From Aliiglaciecola sp. CAU 1673 (GTDB taxonomy: Bacteria; Pseudomonadota; Gammaproteobacteria; Enterobacterales; Alteromonadaceae), in the NCBI RefSeq assembly GCF_029223185.1, contig NZ_JARHUG010000001.1, forward strand, positions 62,001 through 126,000: a stretch of DNA of 64,000 nucleotides, written 5' to 3'. This document shows positions 25,689 through 36,349 of the stretch, piece after piece. The notes below the pieces were generated by a model that searched no databases, was not told the DNA's origin, and saw nothing but the letters and a program-made list of their open reading frames with translations. Positions within the stretch are counted from its first letter, which is position 1; each line of letters begins with the position of its first letter. The position numbers and the translations under genes are program-made.

Positions 25689-26768
25689 ATGAAGTATCGA
25701 AGCCATGACACATTCAGCCATAGCCAGGCCGATAAAATCGGGGTGCTAATCACCAATTTGGGCACCCCTGATGCGCCTGCGCCCAAGGCGTTGCGTCGTT
25801 ACCTAAAGGAGTTTTTGTGGGATCCCAGGGTAGTGGAAGTTCCCCGACCCCTGTGGTGGCTGATCCTTAACGGCATTATCCTTAATATTCGTCCCCGTCG
25901 CTCGGCCAAAGCCTATGCTGGCGTGTGGACAGAACAAGGATCGCCACTGCTTATCCATACCCAAGCCCAATGCCAGGCGATTCGGAAAAGATTAGTGGAA
26001 AATTGGGGGGATGCTATAGAAGTGGATTTTGCCATGCGCTATGGCAACCCCAGCATCGAAGCAAAGGTGCAAGCAATGCTATGCAAAGGTGTGCGTAAGC
26101 TATTAGTGCTGCCCATGTACCCGCAGTATTGTGCCTCAACTACGGCTTCGACCTTTGATGCATTGTCTGACACGCTAAAACAAACCCGTTGGATGCCCGA
26201 GCTCAGATTTATCACGCAATACCATGACGATCCTGGCTATATCCAGGCCTTGGTGGATAAGATAAAGGCCCATTGGCAGCAGCATGGTAAGGCAGACAAA
26301 TTACTGTTTTCCTACCATGGGATCCCTAAGCGGTACTTATTAAATGGTGATCCCTATCACTGCCAATGCCACAAAACCAGCCGCTTGGTCGCCATCAAAC
26401 TGGGCCTGGCAGAAGGGCAGTATATAACCACCTTTCAGTCACGATTTGGTCGCGAAGAATGGCTCAAGCCTTATACCGATGAAACCCTAAAGGCGCTGCC
26501 GTCCAAAGGGGTGAAATCGGTCCAGGTTGTTTGTCCTGGCTTTAGTGCCGACTGCCTGGAGACCATCGAAGAAATAGGTCAAGAGAACCGCGATTATTTT
26601 CTAGAGGCTGGTGGAAAAGCCTATCAATATATTGATGCGCTGAATGCCGATGAGCAGCATATTGATGCGTTGGTTCACTTGCTTGAGAAAAACCTGCAGG
26701 GCTGGCAGGTAAAGCAGGATCTGGCGCTACGAGAGCAATTGGCTAAAGCGGCTGGCGCGGCTAAATAA
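25689..26768 (+). CDS. hemH: Ferrochelatase
   Basis: Inserts Fe2+ into protoporphyrin IX, the last step of haem synthesis; 359 residues. Motifs: GVLITNLGTPDAP at the start, SAKAYAGVWTEQGSPLL, the catalytic histidine in LLFSYHGIPKRYL, and the acidic metal path in CPGFSADCLETIEEI. Extra cysteines (YHCQCH and SADC) are close to those of the Proteobacteria-type enzyme that may bind an iron-sulfur cluster. It overlaps the minus-strand receiver gene by 8 bases at the 3' end (convergent). Confidence 0.95.
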   Translation: MKYRSHDTFSHSQADKIGVLITNLGTPDAPAPKALRRYLKEFLWDPRVVEVPRPLWWLILNGIILNIRPRRSAKAYAGVWTEQGSPLLIHTQAQCQAIRKRLVENWGDAIEVDFAMRYGNPSIEAKVQAMLCKGVRKLLVLPMYPQYCASTTASTFDALSDTLKQTRWMPELRFITQYHDDPGYIQALVDKIKAHWQQHGKADKLLFSYHGIPKRYLLNGDPYHCQCHKTSRLVAIKLGLAEGQYITTFQSRFGREEWLKPYTDETLKALPSKGVKSVQVVCPGFSADCLETIEEIGQENRDYFLEAGGKAYQYIDALNADEQHIDALVHLLEKNLQGWQVKQDLALREQLAKAAGAAK

Positions 26769-27135
26769 ATTTCTCCACCACCGCTTTGATACGCTGCATA
26801 TTAAAGGGCTTGACGATAAATCCGACAGCCCCTTCGCTGACCGCTTTTTTTACATTATCGGCGGTGCCATGGGCGCTAATCATCACAATTTTGATGTTTT
26901 TATGCAGTGCCCTTAACTCTTGTAGCAGGGTCAAGCCGTCCATGCCCGGCATCTGAATATCCAAAAACACCAAGTCGATATGCTGTTTCTCGTAAAGCAA
27001 CACAGCCTGCTCGGGTGAGTGGGATTCGATGACATTACACTGAAATAAGTTACGCAGGGTGCTGCGCAAAAATGCCCGCACATCGGCGTCATCATCGACT
27101 ACCAACACCGTGAAGCTGGAATGGTTTTTGTCCAC
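26761..27135 (-). CDS. Single-domain response regulator (CheY-like)
   Basis: 124 residues consisting only of a receiver domain: VLVVDDDADVRAFL, phosphoacceptor D59 in LVFLDIQMPGMDG, the threonine/serine switch in VMISAHG and the lysine in GFIVKPFN. The start is GTG 27135. It follows the hybrid kinase by ten bases and is the last gene of a minus-strand signalling operon. It lacks an output domain, so it probably shuttles phosphate or acts by protein contact. Confidence 0.9.
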   Translation of the reverse strand: MDKNHSSFTVLVVDDDADVRAFLRSTLRNLFQCNVIESHSPEQAVLLYEKQHIDLVFLDIQMPGMDGLTLLQELRALHKNIKIVMISAHGTADNVKKAVSEGAVGFIVKPFNMQRIKAVVEKFI

Positions 27136-27145
27136 ATCGACCTCG

Positions 27146-28984
27146 CTAATGTAACTGCTTGCTGGCTGCCATCAGGGCAGCATACAACTCGCCAGCGGCC
27201 TTAAAGTCTGTCACATTTTCCATGCTTTTGGCTAACTGTGTCAGTGTGGCCTGTTCAAACAATGCCGCTGCGCCCTTAAGGGTATGAGCGGCCTGCTGTA
27301 ATTGTGGCAAATCCTGTTGCTGTATGGCTTGTTTTATGGCGTCCAACCTTGCCGGCAGACTGCTGATAAATCTGGCTTTAAGGGCGATCATTTCCTTACT
27401 TGACTGCAAAGGAGGCTTCTCGCCCTGTTCTTCGGGCAAGAGAAATTGTTGCATCAATCGGAAGAAGTGATCCCGCACTATGGGCTTGGCGAGATGCCCT
27501 GCAAAACCTTGTTGCAGATAGCTCTCCACATCGTGGGTCATGGCATTGGCTGTCAGCGCAATAACCGGTGTATCAATGCCTGCTGAACGCAATAAGCGCA
27601 GTGCTTCAGCGCCATTCATCACCGGCATATTAATATCGGTCAGAATTAAATCAAAATGCTCGGCTAAGGATTTTTCCAATAGCTGTGCCCCATCGCTAAC
27701 CTGCGTTACCTGTACGCCTAGGGTTTGCAGCATTCGGCAAACCAGCTCTCTGCCCTCATTGTAATCATCGGCCAACAACACTCTGCCACTGAGTTTGCTG
27801 ACCTTGCTTTTGCCTGCATGTTGTTGGGATATTTTTTGCGGTGAAAGGGGGATAGTTGTTAGCCACTGATTGTCAGGACCTTCGTGCAGATTCATATGAA
27901 ATATAAAACAGCTGCCTTGTCCCTTCTCGCTCAACAGACTGATGTCGCCCCCCAGTTTAAGCGCAAGGTCTTTGGATATAGCTAAGCCCAGTCCCGTTCC
28001 GCCATGAAGGCGGTTCACTGAGGCTTCGGCTTGTGTGAAGGCATCAAAAAGCAAGGTCTGTTGCTCTTTGGCGATGCCTATGCCACTGTCTTTGACCTCG
28101 AAAATCAGGGTCCGCGGCTCGCAGCTGATGCGGATTTGCACAAATCCCTTCTCGGTAAACTTGATCGCGTTGCCGACCAAATTCACCAGAATCTGCTTTA
28201 ATCTGGTTGGATCGGTGATGATTTGTGAGGGCAATGGGAATTGTGGCGAAAGTTGAAATGCCAGCCCCTTTTTAAGGGCTTTATCAGCAAATAGCACCCG
28301 AATTTCTTCCAGCATCCCCATCAGATCTACTGGCAACTTTTCAATTTCCAGTCGGTTGTCTTCAATTTTGGCCAGATCCAGAATGTCATTCAGTAATTCC
28401 AGCAGATGCTTGCCGTTTTGACTGATAGCCGCAAGAGCCTGTTGCTGTTCATCTTCTCTGAATTCCCCGGCGAGAATGGCCTCGGCATAACCAATAACGG
28501 TGGTCAATGGCGTGCGGATTTCATGACTCATATTGGCCAAAAAGCGACTTTTTGCTTCATCGGCTAAGGCCAGCTCCTGAGAAACCTGTTGCAATTTTTG
28601 GCGCTGGTGGATGATTTCCAGCTGCGCATTGACCCTGGCTTTTACCACCTCGGGCGAAAAGGGTTTGGCGATATAATCTTTGGCCCCAAGGCGCAGGCCT
28701 TTTTCTTCATCATGAGCACTGTCCAGACCGGTGACAAAAATAACCGGAATATCTTTAGTGCTGGCATTTGTTTGTAACGCTTTGAGAGTTTCGAAACCGT
28801 CCAGTTCAGGCATGACCACATCAAGCAGTATCAGATCCGGTTTTAGTTTGCAGGCTTTATCCAGCGCCTGATAGCCACTAATGGCCAAGGCAATATCCAT
28901 GTCCTGCCGTAACAGTTCACTTAAAAGCCTGAGATTGGCTTTCTCGTCGTCAACCAGCAAAGCGACGGGGCGATTGGTATCCAT
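27146..28984 (-). CDS. Cytoplasmic hybrid histidine kinase (REC-HK-REC-HPt)
   Basis: 612 residues from ATG 28984; another ATG four codons upstream is possible. Domain order: receiver 1 (ALLVDDEKANLRLL, LILLDVVMPELDG), HisKA with [19 protein letters not shown], an HATPase domain (DPTRLKQILVNLVGNAIKFTE, GTGLGLAIS), receiver 2 (VLLADDYNEGRELV, LILTDINMPVMNG) and a C-terminal HPt domain with AAHTLKGAAALFEQ. No membrane segment. The leading receiver makes it a kinase that can be driven by another phosphorelay, fitting the large kinase and diguanylate cyclase upstream in the same operon. It starts 14 bases after the cyclase stop. Confidence 0.9.
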   Translation of the reverse strand: MDTNRPVALLVDDEKANLRLLSELLRQDMDIALAISGYQALDKACKLKPDLILLDVVMPELDGFETLKALQTNASTKDIPVIFVTGLDSAHDEEKGLRLGAKDYIAKPFSPEVVKARVNAQLEIIHQRQKLQQVSQELALADEAKSRFLANMSHEIRTPLTTVIGYAEAILAGEFREDEQQQALAAISQNGKHLLELLNDILDLAKIEDNRLEIEKLPVDLMGMLEEIRVLFADKALKKGLAFQLSPQFPLPSQIITDPTRLKQILVNLVGNAIKFTEKGFVQIRISCEPRTLIFEVKDSGIGIAKEQQTLLFDAFTQAEASVNRLHGGTGLGLAISKDLALKLGGDISLLSEKGQGSCFIFHMNLHEGPDNQWLTTIPLSPQKISQQHAGKSKVSKLSGRVLLADDYNEGRELVCRMLQTLGVQVTQVSDGAQLLEKSLAEHFDLILTDINMPVMNGAEALRLLRSAGIDTPVIALTANAMTHDVESYLQQGFAGHLAKPIVRDHFFRLMQQFLLPEEQGEKPPLQSSKEMIALKARFISSLPARLDAIKQAIQQQDLPQLQQAAHTLKGAAALFEQATLTQLAKSMENVTDFKAAGELYAALMAASKQLH

Positions 28985-28998
28985 AATTTGAAACATCC

Positions 28999-29982
28999 TT
29001 ATCCATTCCAGACCACCTGGTTTTTCCCCTGGTGTTTTGCCTGGTAAAGCAACTCATCTGCCTTTTTCAGCGCATCTTCTATTCTGTCACCCATCTTGGG
29101 TTGGCAGGTATAGCCCCCCACACTGATGGTCACCGACAACCCTGGCTCCTGCGGTAGCCTGGGTGACATTAGTGACGCGACATGGAGGCGACACGACTCC
29201 ATGATGTCCCGACTGCTTCCGTGGTCAGATGCACACAGTAGCGCCACAAACTCTTCGCCACCATACCTGGCCACCAGGTCTTTTGGACGTCTGAGCTGAG
29301 CGGCAATCACGGCGGCCACTTCCTGCAACAAGATATCGCCGACGGCATGGCCATGGCTGTCGTTAAACTGTTTAAAGTTATCGATATCGATCATCACCAG
29401 GGACAACGCTGATTTTTCCCTGATGGCAGCCAGCCACTCACGGTTGAGGATTTCTTCAAATTTACGGCGATTAGCTAATGAGGTGAGTGGATCAATATTT
29501 GCCAGTTGCTCCAGCATTCGACGTTGCTGCACTAATTCCAGATGCAAACGGATGCGAGCCAGCACAATAGTGCTATGAAAGGGTTTCTGAATGTAGTCAC
29601 GGGCACCAAGCAGCAGGCCTTTTTCTTCATGACGTGAGTCGCCCAGCGCAGTAATGAAAATCACCGGAATAGCACTGGTTGCTTGGTGCTGTTTGAGTTT
29701 GGCAATGACCTCAAAGCCATCCATTTGCGGCATTACCACATCCAGTAAAATCAAATCGGGCAGATATTCGGTAGCCTTACGGATCCCTTGTGGCCCATTT
29801 GCAGCCAGAACGATATCCACCTCTTCACGCAAGATTTCACTGAGGACTTTCAGATTCGCCTTTTCATCATCAATGATAAGTACCCGGGGCTTAACGGCTT
29901 GCAGTGGTGGGTAAGAAGATGCCGGTGGGATGGGCGTTCGACTTATCACCTGGTCGGAGACTTGGTCATGGGAAATGGGCAT
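28999..29982 (-). CDS. Diguanylate cyclase with receiver domain (REC-GGDEF)
   Basis: 327 residues. The receiver (VLIIDDEKANLKVL, LILLDVVMPQMDG, YIQKPFHS) is followed by a GGDEF domain. The active loop is GGEEF, which is catalytically competent in known cyclases. Five residues upstream is RPKD, an intact RxxD inhibitory site for product feedback. DPLTSLANRRKFEEIL and IDIDNFKQFNDSHGHAVGD are also in place. It should make c-di-GMP in response to phosphorylation. Its receiver closely resembles receiver 1 of the kinase downstream (both have DDEKANL and LILLDVVMP), suggesting recent duplication. Confidence 0.93.
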   Translation of the reverse strand: MPISHDQVSDQVISRTPIPPASSYPPLQAVKPRVLIIDDEKANLKVLSEILREEVDIVLAANGPQGIRKATEYLPDLILLDVVMPQMDGFEVIAKLKQHQATSAIPVIFITALGDSRHEEKGLLLGARDYIQKPFHSTIVLARIRLHLELVQQRRMLEQLANIDPLTSLANRRKFEEILNREWLAAIREKSALSLVMIDIDNFKQFNDSHGHAVGDILLQEVAAVIAAQLRRPKDLVARYGGEEFVALLCASDHGSSRDIMESCRLHVASLMSPRLPQEPGLSVTISVGGYTCQPKMGDRIEDALKKADELLYQAKHQGKNQVVWNG

Positions 29983-30043
29983 AAGCGTTCACCCATACCT
30001 CATCAGCAAGGGGGCCGGACCAGGTGCCACAGAGACAGACGCG

Positions 30044-33000
30044 CTATTCATGATGTTGCCTCTGAAGCTCTTCAAGCAACTCGTTGGCAATATGACTTGC
30101 CTGTTCAAACTCAATATCCTGCACTTTTTGGATCATGGTGTTGACTCTGGGTCCGTAGCTTTTCAGGCCGCTTAATTTTTGTAACAGTGGCAGATAGTCT
30201 TCAGCCGATAGATCAGAGCGTAGCAGCAATGGCAGCATTTTTTGCAATGTTTGCATCAATGCCAAGGGGCTGATGTCAATCTCTAGATTGACTTCAACTT
30301 CACCAAATACGCGAGCCAACCCAGAGATTAATTGAGTTAATCGGGCATTGATGTCCTCAAGCAACTCCTTTTGGAAGCTGCCGCCGTCGAGCAGCTGTTC
30401 AAGACGGGCGCAGGCTTTGGACAACGAGAAGGCGCCAATGTACAGGGCGGTAGATTTGAGTGTATGCACATATCTGAATAAGGTCGGCCATTCTTTTTTG
30501 TTGGCCAGGTCGCTAAATTTTTCCGGCGTATGGCGATGTTCTTCCAAAAAGTCTCTAAGCAGACTCATATAGAGTTCCTGCTTACCGCTGAGATTACGCA
30601 GCGCTTTTTTGGCGTCCAGTTCTTCCACTTCTTTAAAGCGCTCAATGTCCAGACTTTGCTCTTTTGCAACGGGTATGCTGGGTGGCAGTGGTTCGCCAGG
30701 CTTCAGGTAATGACTCAGGGTCTTAAACAAGCTGTCTGGATCAAGGGGTTTGCACATATGATCATTCATGCCGGCATCCCGGCTCTTTTGCACATCGCTT
30801 TCCATCACGTGAGCGGTCATGGCAATGACAGGGGTATCCAGCATCAGTTGATTGCGGATAAGCCTGGAGGCCGTCAGGCCATCCATTTCCGGCATCTGAA
30901 TATCCATCAGAATAATGTCGAATTGACCTTCCTGTAATTTTTCTAAGGCCTCAAGTCCGTTTTCGGCCGTGGTTACCTGAATCCCTGAATCTCTCAAAAA
31001 GCCTTCGGCAACCTGGCGGTTAATGGCGTTATCCTCAACCAATAGCAGACGGTAGCGAGAAAAATCCGGCACACTTTCCAACTTTGTTGCAGAGGAACCC
31101 AAGTTTTCCTGGTCTTGGGCAATAACACCCATTAAGGCATCAACCAGAATGGAGAGGTTGATGGGCTTTTCCAAAAACTGTTGGATGATATTGCTGTCGA
31201 TTCGACTGCGAGCCTCCTGACGGTCGTAGGCCGACACCATCAGAATATGAGGTGAGTTGCACAGGGTCAGCGCTTTGATGCGCTTTGAGGTTTCTATTCC
31301 ATCCAGGCCCGGCATCCGCCAATCCATTAAGATCAAGTCATAGGGGCTACCGTCTTCACTAGCGGCGCTCACTAACCTGATGGCTTCCTCGCCATTTTTG
31401 GCTTGATCGCAAGCTATTCCTAATTCGCTGAGCATTTCTGCCAGCACCCGTCTGGCCACCGGCATATCGTCCACCACCAAGGTTTTTAGTTTGGCCAGTT
31501 TGCTGCGATCCAAATTGATAATAGGCAGGGCATGGGTTGATTTTTTGACCTTGATAGTAAAGTGGAAGGTGGAACCTTGTCCTATTTCACTCTCTGCCCA
31601 GATTTTTCCGCCCATCAATTCACAAAGTTGTTTGCAGATGGTTAAGCCTAATCCTGTACCGCCGTACTTGCGGGTCATGGAGTCATCGGCCTGACTAAAG
31701 GGCTGAAAGAGTTTTGCCTGCTGCGCCGGACTCATGCCGATGCCGCTGTCAATGATGCTAAACGCCAGGGTGGTATCGGTTTCGTCTTGTTCCAGGCTTC
31801 TGGCTTTAATGCAGACCACCCCGTGATCGGTAAATTTCACTGCATTGCTAATCAGGTTGACCAGTATCTGTTGGATGCGCAGGGGGTCGCCAATCAGGTT
31901 GGTAGGAATACTGGTTTCCAAATCCGTGACAATTTCGATGCCCTTGCCATGGGCCTTAAGAGCATTGATATTGACTGCCCGTTGCACCAGCCTGGCAATA
32001 GAAAACTGGGTCATCTCCAAGCGCAGTTTATTGGCTTCTACCTTGGAAACATCAAGGATATCGTTGACCAGTCCCAGCAATACCTCCCCCGATTCCTGTA
32101 TTTTTTGCAAGTAATCCTGCTGTTCTTTGTTTAAGGGCGTTTTGGTGGCCAGGCGACTAAGACCAATCACCGCGTTAATGGGGGTGCGAATTTCATGGCT
32201 CATTTTGGCCAAGAAAGATGATTTGGCTTCGGTGGCTTCTTCGGCCTTGGCTTTGGCCTCTACCAGAGCTTTTTCTGCGGTTTTTCTATCGGAAATATCC
32301 TGGGCCACTAATACCAGACTTTTGGCGCTTTCATCTGGGCCGAGCAGTTTAGCTTTGACTTCACACCATAGAAGGTGACCATCTTTATGTCTTAACTTAA
32401 GGTCTGCATGGTAGGGCTCGCCCTGGAAAATTTGTTCATAGGCTTCCTGACGATTGCGTTCAAAATCAGCCTCAGACTCATGAATGATCAGTGTCGATCG
32501 CCCCTCCAATTCTTCCTGGCGATATCCAAATATTTGTTCAAAGCCATTGTTGCAGCGCAGGATTTTGCCATCGCGGATAAAGGCAATACCCGTCATGGCA
32601 TTGTCGAGAATAGCTTGCTGCTCAATCAGGCTGACATGCAGGTCTGCGGTACGCTCCTCGACTTTACGCTCCAGGTTGGTATTTAGCTCGTTGAGGGCAA
32701 CGACTTTCTTTTCTAATTCCTCTGCCAACTGTTTATTTTTGAAGTTAATCAACCTGACTTTTTCCGCCAGTGCAAAGGCCAACAACAAGCTATCTGCTGT
32801 ATTTCCTAACAGCCCCAGTAAGTAAATATTCACATTCAAGCCGGGCAATAAGCCCAGATTCATCAAATTACCCACCATATTCGGTAGCACTACCGAGGCA
32901 AAGGCCAACACAAAGTAGCGGGCTGGTCTAAATCCCCTGCGCCAGGAGAGGATACCTGCGTAAAGCCCGAGGATCAGGATCACACTGGTACCCACTGTCG

Positions 33001-33931
33001 CCAGCAACAGACCCGCTGCCGGGTTGAAAGCCGCAATAGGGGCGCCAACAGCACAGAACAACACATTGCCTTTCAGTATTTTGGTGATGCGTGGGGAGCG
33101 TCTTTGAAGTTGTAAGAATTCAATGGCAAATAAACAGGTGAAGATGGCGCCAAGCAAGTAAGGCGGCATCAGAAACATCGGGAAGTGGCTATGGAAAAGG
33201 TATTCAGGAACGCCAAACACATGGCTCCATCCCCATAAAAAACTGAGGGTGGCCAAGGCGTAGTAAAGATAGAGACGCTCGCCACTACCGAGAAAGATAA
33301 AGAAGTTATAGATACCTAAAGCCAGACAAATGCCAAGGCTTATCAGCATGATCAGATTTTCATGACTGAGGTGGTCCTGCATGCCTTCACTTGGGCCTAC
33401 CAGGACTTTAATAGGTGCGAAGAAATAGTCGCTTTCAAAGAGTATCACCAGGGTTTCTGTGGCGCCTGGGGCGAGTTTAATCTCGCCTCCATAGTGAAAA
33501 TCCAGGCTGTTAGCATGACGATAACCAGAGAGCACTTCTTGAGTGCTTTGTATGGCAAAGCTTTTGATGCGAATGCTGTCTACCACCGAACCATAGGGAT
33601 AGATATACCAGAAGGATTCGTCCGTATCGTTATGCAGGCTGAATACGGCAACGTAGCGGTCGCCGAAATGGTTGGTGGTGCCGTGGGGATGCAGCGAATC
33701 AAGCCAAACCGGCAAGGCTGCCGCGCTGTCGGGAAGTTGTCCTTGGGGGAAGGCGTAATATTCTATTTGGTCCGCCAGATTAACCCTATCCACTTCACTT
33801 AGCTTGAATGCAGGGACTTCGGCAGCGATACACCGAAGTGAAACCACTATCAGTAGTGGCAAGAGTATTAGGTATCTGATCATCCAATTATTTTTGTGCA
33901 CAGCTTGTTCCCGATAAGCAGTGTAAGCCAT
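30044..33931 (-). CDS. 7TMR-DISM hybrid sensor kinase with PAS, two receivers and HPt
   Basis: 1295 residues. After a hydrophobic leader (an internal ATG at 33883 gives the cleaner signal peptide [14 protein letters not shown]), residues about 40-190 form a periplasmic 7TMR-DISMED2 domain, typically a ligand (sugar-like) sensor. Seven membrane helices follow (from [21 protein letters not shown]), then a coiled coil, a PAS domain ([17 protein letters not shown]), HisKA with [20 protein letters not shown], HATPase, two receivers ([13 protein letters not shown] and [13 protein letters not shown]) and an HPt domain ([13 protein letters not shown]). First gene of the signalling run and 35 bases behind a TonB receptor stop, so coupling to that receptor is plausible. 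Confidence 0.9.
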   Translation of the reverse strand: MAYTAYREQAVHKNNWMIRYLILLPLLIVVSLRCIAAEVPAFKLSEVDRVNLADQIEYYAFPQGQLPDSAAALPVWLDSLHPHGTTNHFGDRYVAVFSLHNDTDESFWYIYPYGSVVDSIRIKSFAIQSTQEVLSGYRHANSLDFHYGGEIKLAPGATETLVILFESDYFFAPIKVLVGPSEGMQDHLSHENLIMLISLGICLALGIYNFFIFLGSGERLYLYYALATLSFLWGWSHVFGVPEYLFHSHFPMFLMPPYLLGAIFTCLFAIEFLQLQRRSPRITKILKGNVLFCAVGAPIAAFNPAAGLLLATVGTSVILILGLYAGILSWRRGFRPARYFVLAFASVVLPNMVGNLMNLGLLPGLNVNIYLLGLLGNTADSLLLAFALAEKVRLINFKNKQLAEELEKKVVALNELNTNLERKVEERTADLHVSLIEQQAILDNAMTGIAFIRDGKILRCNNGFEQIFGYRQEELEGRSTLIIHESEADFERNRQEAYEQIFQGEPYHADLKLRHKDGHLLWCEVKAKLLGPDESAKSLVLVAQDISDRKTAEKALVEAKAKAEEATEAKSSFLAKMSHEIRTPINAVIGLSRLATKTPLNKEQQDYLQKIQESGEVLLGLVNDILDVSKVEANKLRLEMTQFSIARLVQRAVNINALKAHGKGIEIVTDLETSIPTNLIGDPLRIQQILVNLISNAVKFTDHGVVCIKARSLEQDETDTTLAFSIIDSGIGMSPAQQAKLFQPFSQADDSMTRKYGGTGLGLTICKQLCELMGGKIWAESEIGQGSTFHFTIKVKKSTHALPIINLDRSKLAKLKTLVVDDMPVARRVLAEMLSELGIACDQAKNGEEAIRLVSAASEDGSPYDLILMDWRMPGLDGIETSKRIKALTLCNSPHILMVSAYDRQEARSRIDSNIIQQFLEKPINLSILVDALMGVIAQDQENLGSSATKLESVPDFSRYRLLLVEDNAINRQVAEGFLRDSGIQVTTAENGLEALEKLQEGQFDIILMDIQMPEMDGLTASRLIRNQLMLDTPVIAMTAHVMESDVQKSRDAGMNDHMCKPLDPDSLFKTLSHYLKPGEPLPPSIPVAKEQSLDIERFKEVEELDAKKALRNLSGKQELYMSLLRDFLEEHRHTPEKFSDLANKKEWPTLFRYVHTLKSTALYIGAFSLSKACARLEQLLDGGSFQKELLEDINARLTQLISGLARVFGEVEVNLEIDISPLALMQTLQKMLPLLLRSDLSAEDYLPLLQKLSGLKSYGPRVNTMIQKVQDIEFEQASHIANELLEELQRQHHE

Positions 33932-33966
33932 TCATTTGGCATTTTTGTTCAGTTGGCTTGGCCACA

Positions 33967-36237
33967 CTAGAAACGGTAATTTACCTCTACCCCCAGCTGC
34001 CTGGCTTCGCCTTTAAAGTCCTGTAGCATGCCAAGTAATCCCATCAAATCAAAGCGCAGATGACTATATTCTTTGTCGGTGATGTTTTTGCCCCATAAGG
34101 CCAAAGTCCAGTCCTCAAACTCATAAGCTATGCGAGCGTTCCAGAGGGTATAGCCGCCTTGCCTGGCATAGGGGTTTTCGTTCTGGTCAAAGTAAAAAGC
34201 CGATTGATAGTCAAAATTCAACTGCAGTTGCAGTTCGCCGTCTGACAGCGGCAATACATAGTCAAAAAAGCCGTTACCATTCCATTTTGAGGTAAATGGC
34301 AGGCGGTTATCGATGATGCGATTGCCGCCGGCATCGACAAACTCTTTCAGTTCGGCTTTGGGCAGGTAACCTATGCCTAACTGGCTTCTGAAAGCCTCGC
34401 TAAGCTGCCATGACATTTCAGCTTCTGCGCCGTAAATGCGCGAACGGCCGACGTTATCCAGCAACTGAATGGGAGGCGCATTAGGGTTGACTGCAGCCTG
34501 ATTCATAAAGACCTGTTGGTCCTGATAGGCGTAGTTAAAGAGGGCAAATTGCAGCATGGCGTTGCGCTTATCCCAATAGGCTCTGCCGCCTACTTCAAAA
34601 GCATTAAGTGATTCGCTGCCATAGTCATTCCGTGCCGCTTCTGCCTGGCTGGTGATAATGGCGCCGTTATAACCACCGCTCTTAAAGCCTCGGGAAAAAC
34701 TGGCATAAGTATTCAGCGAGGGGTGCCAAATATGGTTTATCGCCACTTTTCCCGACCAATTGCTGTCACTTACCACGCCGGGCTCATTCCAGCCTGGAAC
34801 GTTTATACCGGTTTGATCACCCACCGCAGTGGCCACATTTATGGTGCCAATAGCGCGATAGCGGGTTTCCTCATCGGAGTAGCGAAGCCCTACCGACAAG
34901 GTGGTGGCCTCACTTAACTCATAATCCAAATGCGCAAAGGCGGCATTGGCTTTTGTGTCAATTTCGTTGTCATACATAAACTGCGCGGCAAAGCTGAAGA
35001 GCTCGGGGGCGCTGCGAAAATCCCTGAACAGGTCAATAAAGTTGTCCTGCGTGAGGGATTCTCTGAGGTAAAAGACGCCGGCGATAAGGTAGGCATCATC
35101 AAACTGACGGTGGTAGCGAAACTCCTGACTGAACAGGTCTGAATACAGATCCTGACCGCCTTCGGCAAGGCCCGCAGGACTGCCGTCGCTATTAAAGAAA
35201 TGTACGCGGTCCAGCTCGCTATAGCCGGTGACGGAATAAAGTTCGGATTTATCATCGAGGCGATAGCGTAGATTGATATCGGCTCCCAGCGTATCGGAGG
35301 TGTGTGGGCTGTTGTTATTGATATTGTTATTCACCGCCACGTCGTAGAAATTATCTGAGCCGTCATTAAAGCCAAAGGCGTCAGTACACAGGGCAGAACC
35401 TGCTTCTGCGGGAGTGCAAAGCACTGCGGCTTGCCCAGTCACCGGGTTGGCTGGTGTTTTAATTACGCCAATATTACCCACCGGCTTCACAATGCCATCC
35501 CATTGTCCCCAATATACTTTGGCGAACACTTCCAGGTCATCATAGTCGGCCAATATTGACCAGCGAGCTTGGGTTTGACGCATATCAGCCTGTGGTGCAG
35601 GGGCATATAAGTTGTTAACGGAGTAATCGTAGTCACGGTGGCTAACGGCCAGGCGGGTGGCAATATGCTCGTTAACAGGAAGATTCACCGCCCCGTCGAA
35701 CTTCAACAAGTTTTGTTCGCCGACCCCGGCATTGATATAGCCACCAAAGTCATGCTCCGGGCGTTTGCTGTTAATCAGAATGGCGCCGCCGGTGGTATTA
35801 CGACCAAACAGGGTGCCTTGAGGACCACGCAGGATTTCAACGCTCTCCAGATCGTATAAATTCAGGATCAGGCCATTGGCAGAGCCAGGTGCCACACCGT
35901 CCTGATAAAGGCCGATGGGTGAGGTGGTGGAGGTGTTGTAGTCCAGGCTGCCTACGCCACGGATATTAAGGGCCGGCGGTGTGCCTTCGGCAGCGTTTTG
36001 GGTGATCTTGAAATTAACCGTTTGTCCCGACAACTCCGTCGTGTCTTTGATATTCTGCTCAGCCAACGATTCGCCGTCCAGATAGCGAACAGACAAAGCG
36101 ACATCGTCCAGTGATTGTTGATGTTTTTGTGCATTAACCCGGATAACTTCAACACTATCCGAGTCGGCAGCCTGTACCGTCAATGGTTGATACAGAGGCA
36201 GTGAAACCAGACACAGACAAAATCGCGGTATGTGCAT
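33967..36237 (-). CDS. TonB-dependent receptor (FecA/pesticin-receptor type)
   Basis: 756-residue outer-membrane receptor. Signal peptide FCLCLVSLPLYQPLTVQA; plug domain with VEVIRVNAQKHQQSLDDVALSV, ILRGPQGTLFGRNTTGGAILINSKRP and a DYNTSTTSPIGLYQDGV stretch; 22-strand-type barrel ending in QLGVEVNYRF. No secretin/STN signalling domain, so it does not itself signal through an anti-sigma factor. The layout is like receptors for siderophores, vitamins or polysaccharide/lipid compounds in Sphingomonas and Alteromonas (NTTGGAIL plug). Flanked on the same strand by the FAD protein upstream and the sensor kinase downstream; substrate unknown. Confidence 0.9.
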   Translation of the reverse strand: MHIPRFCLCLVSLPLYQPLTVQAADSDSVEVIRVNAQKHQQSLDDVALSVRYLDGESLAEQNIKDTTELSGQTVNFKITQNAAEGTPPALNIRGVGSLDYNTSTTSPIGLYQDGVAPGSANGLILNLYDLESVEILRGPQGTLFGRNTTGGAILINSKRPEHDFGGYINAGVGEQNLLKFDGAVNLPVNEHIATRLAVSHRDYDYSVNNLYAPAPQADMRQTQARWSILADYDDLEVFAKVYWGQWDGIVKPVGNIGVIKTPANPVTGQAAVLCTPAEAGSALCTDAFGFNDGSDNFYDVAVNNNINNNSPHTSDTLGADINLRYRLDDKSELYSVTGYSELDRVHFFNSDGSPAGLAEGGQDLYSDLFSQEFRYHRQFDDAYLIAGVFYLRESLTQDNFIDLFRDFRSAPELFSFAAQFMYDNEIDTKANAAFAHLDYELSEATTLSVGLRYSDEETRYRAIGTINVATAVGDQTGINVPGWNEPGVVSDSNWSGKVAINHIWHPSLNTYASFSRGFKSGGYNGAIITSQAEAARNDYGSESLNAFEVGGRAYWDKRNAMLQFALFNYAYQDQQVFMNQAAVNPNAPPIQLLDNVGRSRIYGAEAEMSWQLSEAFRSQLGIGYLPKAELKEFVDAGGNRIIDNRLPFTSKWNGNGFFDYVLPLSDGELQLQLNFDYQSAFYFDQNENPYARQGGYTLWNARIAYEFEDWTLALWGKNITDKEYSHLRFDLMGLLGMLQDFKGEARQLGVEVNYRF

Positions 36238-36349
36238 TTTTAGCCTTATTATTAGAGTGCAATGCGCATCCTTGCAACTATGGTTTTTGCCGCTATTTTC
36301 TTAGAATTTCAATCTAAAGATCGCGAAATCTATCCCATTTAACCGGTTA

